Assembly: GCF_000185845.1 (NCBI RefSeq)
Contig: NZ_GL629647.1
Coordinates: 1,321,971-1,385,970 of the forward strand
Source of the DNA: Segatella salivae DSM 15606
GTDB taxonomy: Bacteria; Bacteroidota; Bacteroidia; Bacteroidales; Bacteroidaceae
Direction of reading: 5' to 3'
DNA length: 64,000 bases
The notes beneath the pieces were generated by a model that was not told where the DNA came from, did not search any database, and was given only the letters and a program-made list of their open reading frames with translations. A program made the translations under genes and the position numbers. Numbering within the stretch: position 1 is the stretch's first letter; each line of letters begins with the position of its first letter. Shown here piece after piece: positions 60,831 through 64,000 of the stretch.

Positions 60831-62945
60831 TTAAAGGAGTTCTGCGTGACCATGAACTTCCTCAAGTACTTCCTTAGCTATGCTTGTAGAAAGTGCTGCG
60901 TGATGATCATACTCCATTGAAGAAGTAGCACGTCCAGAAGTAATAGTACGCAGTGCTGTTACATAACCGAACATCTCTGCTAATGGAACCATTGCTTTAA
61001 CGATACGTGCACCGCTACGAGCTTCTTCCATACCTTGAACCAAACCACGACGTTTATTCAAGTCACCAATCACATCACCCATGTTTTCTTCTGGTGTAAC
61101 AACCTCTACCTTCATGATAGGTTCCATCAAAACAGGACCTGCCTTCGGGCAAAGCACCTTGAAAGCTTGATGTGCAACTAATTCGAATGACAACTGATCA
61201 GAGTCTACAGGGTGGAAGCTACCATCCGTCAATGTAACTTTCAAGCCTGTCATAGGGAAGCCACCAAGAACACCATTACTTAAACAATCAGCGAAACCTT
61301 TCTGTACAGAAGGGATAAACTCCTTTGGTACATTACCGCCTTTAACTTCATTGATGAACTGCAAGTCACCTTCTGTGTAGTCTTCATCTTTCGGACCGAT
61401 AGTTACATCAATACAAGCAAACTTACCACGACCACCAGATTGTTTCTTATATGTCTCACGGCTCTGTGCAGAACGAGTGATAGCCTCCTTATAGTTCACC
61501 TGAGGTTTACCTTGGTTACATTCAACCTTAAACTCACGTTTCAAACGGTCGATAATGATATCCAAGTGTAACTCACCCATACCTGAAATAATAGTCTGAC
61601 CACTTTGCTCATCAGTACGAACAGTAAATGTTGGATCTTCTTCTGCAAGTTTAGCAAGACCATTATCCATCTTCGCGACATCTGCCTGGCTCTTTGGCTC
61701 AACAGCAATAGAAATCACCGTGTCAGGGAATGTCATTGACTCCAATACGATTGGTGCTTTCTCATCACAAAGAGTATCACCTGTACGGATATCTTTGAAA
61801 CCTACACCTGCACCAATATCACCAGCATCAATAGATTCCATTGGGATTTCTTGCTTTGAATTCATCTGGAACAGACGACTGATGCGCTCACGCTTACCAG
61901 AACGCGGGTTATATACATAAGAACCAGCAACAACCTTACCTGAATAAACACGGAAGAACACAAGACGTCCCATGAAAGGATCGGTTGCAATCTTAAATGC
62001 AAGAGCTGAAGTTGGAGCATCCTCTGAAGGCATACGATCTTCTTCTTCATCTGTATCAGGATTCGTTCCTACGATAGCCTGTGTATCAACTGGTGAAGGA
62101 AGGAAGGCACAAACATAATCCAACAGAGGCTGAACACCTTTATTCTTATAAGAAGATCCTAACAACATAGGACAGCACTCCATAGCAATACAGCCTTTAC
62201 GAATAGCACGAAGCAACATTTCTTCGCTAATCTCCTTACCTTCGAGATAAAGTTCCATCACCTCATCATCAAAGTTTGCAGCACCTTCTACAAGTTTCTC
62301 GCGCCATTCAGCAGCCTCATCAGCAAGTTCTGCAGGGATTTCTTCAACGTCGTATTCAGCACCCATGGTCTCATCGTGCCACAGGATAGCTTTCATTTTA
62401 ATCAAATCGACAACACCTTTGAAGTTTTCTTCTGCGCCGATTGGAATCTGGATAGCGATAGGATTAGCACCAAGAATATCCTTCATCTGCTGAACAGTCT
62501 CGAAGAAGTTAGCACCTGAGCGGTCCATCTTATTCACATAACCGATACGTGGCACGTTATACTTATCTGCCTGACGCCAAACAGTCTCAGACTGAGGCTG
62601 TACACCATCAGCAGCAGAATAGGTTGCAACAGCACCATCAAGTACACGTAGTGAACGTTCTACCTCAGCTGTAAAGTCAACGTGTCCCGGAGTATCAATC
62701 AAGTTGATTTTATATGATTTACCATCATAGTTCCAGTTACAAGTTGTTGCAGCCGAAGTAATTGTAATACCGCGTTCCTGCTCCTGGGCCATCCAGTCCA
62801 TTGTAGCTGCACCATCATGCACCTCACCGATTTTATGCGTCTTACCTGTGTAGAACAAGATACGTTCTGAAGTAGTTGTTTTACCAGCATCGATGTGGGC
62901 CATGATACCGATGTTACGAGTCAAATGTAAATCGCGATTTGCCAT
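60831..62945 (-). CDS. fusA: Elongation factor G
   Basis: 704 residues. Translocase GTPase: G1 AHIDAGKTTTSERILF (about 16-31), RGITITSAATTC, DTPGHVDFTAEVERSL, NKMDRSGANF. Domain IV carries SGGRGKFACIDVTIG and the C-terminal domain V VTPEENMGDVIGDLNKRRG. Classical str-operon position after rpsG; a single copy in this window. Confidence 0.97.
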   Translation of the reverse strand: MANRDLHLTRNIGIMAHIDAGKTTTSERILFYTGKTHKIGEVHDGAATMDWMAQEQERGITITSAATTCNWNYDGKSYKINLIDTPGHVDFTAEVERSLRVLDGAVATYSAADGVQPQSETVWRQADKYNVPRIGYVNKMDRSGANFFETVQQMKDILGANPIAIQIPIGAEENFKGVVDLIKMKAILWHDETMGAEYDVEEIPAELADEAAEWREKLVEGAANFDDEVMELYLEGKEISEEMLLRAIRKGCIAMECCPMLLGSSYKNKGVQPLLDYVCAFLPSPVDTQAIVGTNPDTDEEEDRMPSEDAPTSALAFKIATDPFMGRLVFFRVYSGKVVAGSYVYNPRSGKRERISRLFQMNSKQEIPMESIDAGDIGAGVGFKDIRTGDTLCDEKAPIVLESMTFPDTVISIAVEPKSQADVAKMDNGLAKLAEEDPTFTVRTDEQSGQTIISGMGELHLDIIIDRLKREFKVECNQGKPQVNYKEAITRSAQSRETYKKQSGGRGKFACIDVTIGPKDEDYTEGDLQFINEVKGGNVPKEFIPSVQKGFADCLSNGVLGGFPMTGLKVTLTDGSFHPVDSDQLSFELVAHQAFKVLCPKAGPVLMEPIMKVEVVTPEENMGDVIGDLNKRRGLVQGMEEARSGARIVKAMVPLAEMFGYVTALRTITSGRATSSMEYDHHAALSTSIAKEVLEEVHGHAELL

Positions 62946-62965
62946 TTTCTTTTTACCTTTATTAA

Positions 62966-63442
62966 TTAGAATCTGAAATGAGCGAACGCACGGTTAGCCT
63001 CTGCCATACGATGCATATCTTCTTTACGCTTGAATGCACCACCCTGATTGTTGTATGCATCCATAATCTCAGCAGCAAGTTTCTCTGCCATTGACTTTCC
63101 TCCACGCTTACGTGCGAAAGCAATCAAATTCTTCATTGAAATACTTTCCTTGCGATCTGGACGAATTTCAGTCGGAACCTGGAAAGTAGCACCACCAATT
63201 CGGCGGCTCTTTACCTCTACTTGAGGAGTAATATTATCCAAAGCTTGTTTCCAAATCTCAAGAGCAGGCTTCTCTTCTTTAGCCATCTTCTCTTTCACTG
63301 TATCAAGAGCTTTGTAGAAAATCTCGTATGAAATGGTCTTCTTACCATCATACATCAAATGGTTTACAAACTTAGAAACCTTCTGATCATTGTAAACTGG
63401 ATCCGGAAGGATCACGCGTTTCTTTGGTTTTGCTTTTCTCAT
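62966..63442 (-). CDS. rpsG: 30S ribosomal protein S7
   Basis: 158 residues. MRKAKPKKRVILPDPVYNDQ, VSKFVNHLMYDGKKTISYEI and RRIGGATFQVPTEIRPDRKE. In E. coli S7 represses its operon from the rpsL-rpsG spacer; the 134-base spacer here could serve likewise. Confidence 0.98.
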   Translation of the reverse strand: MRKAKPKKRVILPDPVYNDQKVSKFVNHLMYDGKKTISYEIFYKALDTVKEKMAKEEKPALEIWKQALDNITPQVEVKSRRIGGATFQVPTEIRPDRKESISMKNLIAFARKRGGKSMAEKLAAEIMDAYNNQGGAFKRKEDMHRMAEANRAFAHFRF

Positions 63443-63576
63443 TTTGTTTTGAAAAATAAATTCTGCATGGGGTTGTCATTCATGTTCTTCAATATCCGCA
63501 CTCGAATATTTACTCAACCTGCGTCCAACAATTCTCCAGCAAAACGTTTGAATAAAAAAAATCTTTAGCTCAGCAA

Positions 63577-63960
63577 TTACTTCTTAGCTGCCTTTGGGCG
63601 TTTAGCACCATACTTAGAACGACGCTGTGTGCGGTTTGCAACACCAGCTGTATCAAGTGTTCCACGAACAATGTGATAACGTACACCAGGAAGGTCCTTA
63701 ACACGACCACCACGAACAAGTACAATACTATGCTCCTGAAGGTTGTGACCTTCTCCAGGGATGTATGAGTTTACTTCCTTCTGGTTTGTCAAACGCACAC
63801 GAGCAACCTTACGCATTGCTGAATTAGGCTTCTTAGGAGTCGTAGTGTAAACACGAACACAAACGCCACGACGCTGAGGACAGTTATCCAAAGCTGGGGA
63901 CTTACTCTTGTCTACGATGTCCTTTCTGCCCTTTCTTACTAATTGTGAAATAGTAGGCAT
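63577..63960 (-). CDS. rpsL: 30S ribosomal protein S12
   Basis: 127 residues. MPTISQLVRKGRKDIVDKSK, RVYTTTPKKPNSAMRKVARV and GRVKDLPGVRYHIVRGTLDT. The Lys residues that decide streptomycin sensitivity (in TTPKKPNS and VKDLPG) are wild type. The 40 bases upstream to the window end show no further gene. Confidence 0.98.
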   Translation of the reverse strand: MPTISQLVRKGRKDIVDKSKSPALDNCPQRRGVCVRVYTTTPKKPNSAMRKVARVRLTNQKEVNSYIPGEGHNLQEHSIVLVRGGRVKDLPGVRYHIVRGTLDTAGVANRTQRRSKYGAKRPKAAKK

Positions 63961-64000
63961 AACTTAACTTTTTAATTTATATATTTATTTTATTTATTAT

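Noticed and set aside
63577..63960. Possible streptomycin-resistance change in S12
   Set aside because: The key Lys residues are wild type.
1..64000. tRNA, rRNA, CRISPR, IS or prophage
   Set aside because: No cloverleaf, rRNA core, regularly spaced repeat array, transposase or phage gene was found on reading both strands.

Overview
The window looks like chromosome of a Prevotella-like member of the Bacteroidota. The evidence is the repeated TTG-N20-TAnnTTTG promoter pattern, the near absence of Shine-Dalgarno sequences, a FimB/Mfa2-like fimbrial lipoprotein, DUF1599, DUF3098 and DUF4953 families, signal peptides ending in AQ, and the gene order rpsL-rpsG-fusA-rpsJ through rplQ. This is inference from gene content; no 16S gene is present. 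I see no prophage, IS element, CRISPR array, rRNA or tRNA.

Layout. 1-1160: end of mtnN and an overlapping luxS (activated methyl cycle, AI-2) with a frameshift near the luxS start. 1175-5520: a fimbrial-type lipoprotein with an outer membrane barrel, a small membrane protein behind bipA/typA, and rpsO. 5990-9159: a RavA-ViaA-like ATPase/VWA pair. 9253-11530: a candidate short RNA, a secreted TonB-C-domain protein and a MORN/YwqK-like protein. 11681-16048: operon ftsX-DUF3098-uppP-truB-queA-folK. 16143-18242: a radical SAM gene facing lpxA. 18476-24496: an AcrA-AcrB-OprM-type RND efflux operon. 25206-32866: cca, a small lipoprotein, then DUF1599, a MauE/DoxX-thioredoxin-like membrane protein fused in frame to triosephosphate isomerase, a SPOR protein, folE, a lipoprotein and exodeoxyribonuclease III. 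33541-45444: rnr, haemolysin III, a DUF4953 zinc protease, a 36-residue small protein with its own promoter and terminator, an MscS channel, a YbjQ-like/SDR pair, rlpA, a glycine-zipper lipoprotein and an aldo/keto reductase. 45625-63960: a block of 31 genes on the minus strand for ribosomal proteins, translation factors, SecY, methionine aminopeptidase and RNA polymerase alpha, including rpmJ and rpmD.

The most notable observations are: (1) a family of about 41-bp intergenic repeats with inverted ends (GTAAAATGA...TCATTTTAC) and a conserved internal box at fixed spacing, in at least four spacers; (2) the membrane redox protein-TpiA fusion, whose predicted topology would place TpiA correctly in the cytoplasm; (3) an orphan 36-residue gene with a textbook promoter and terminator; (4) a one-base insertion breaking luxS; (5) a candidate short transcript at 9253-9356; (6) hairpins and long spacers inside the ribosomal operon that may be control sites. 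No large unknown multi-gene system was recognised.
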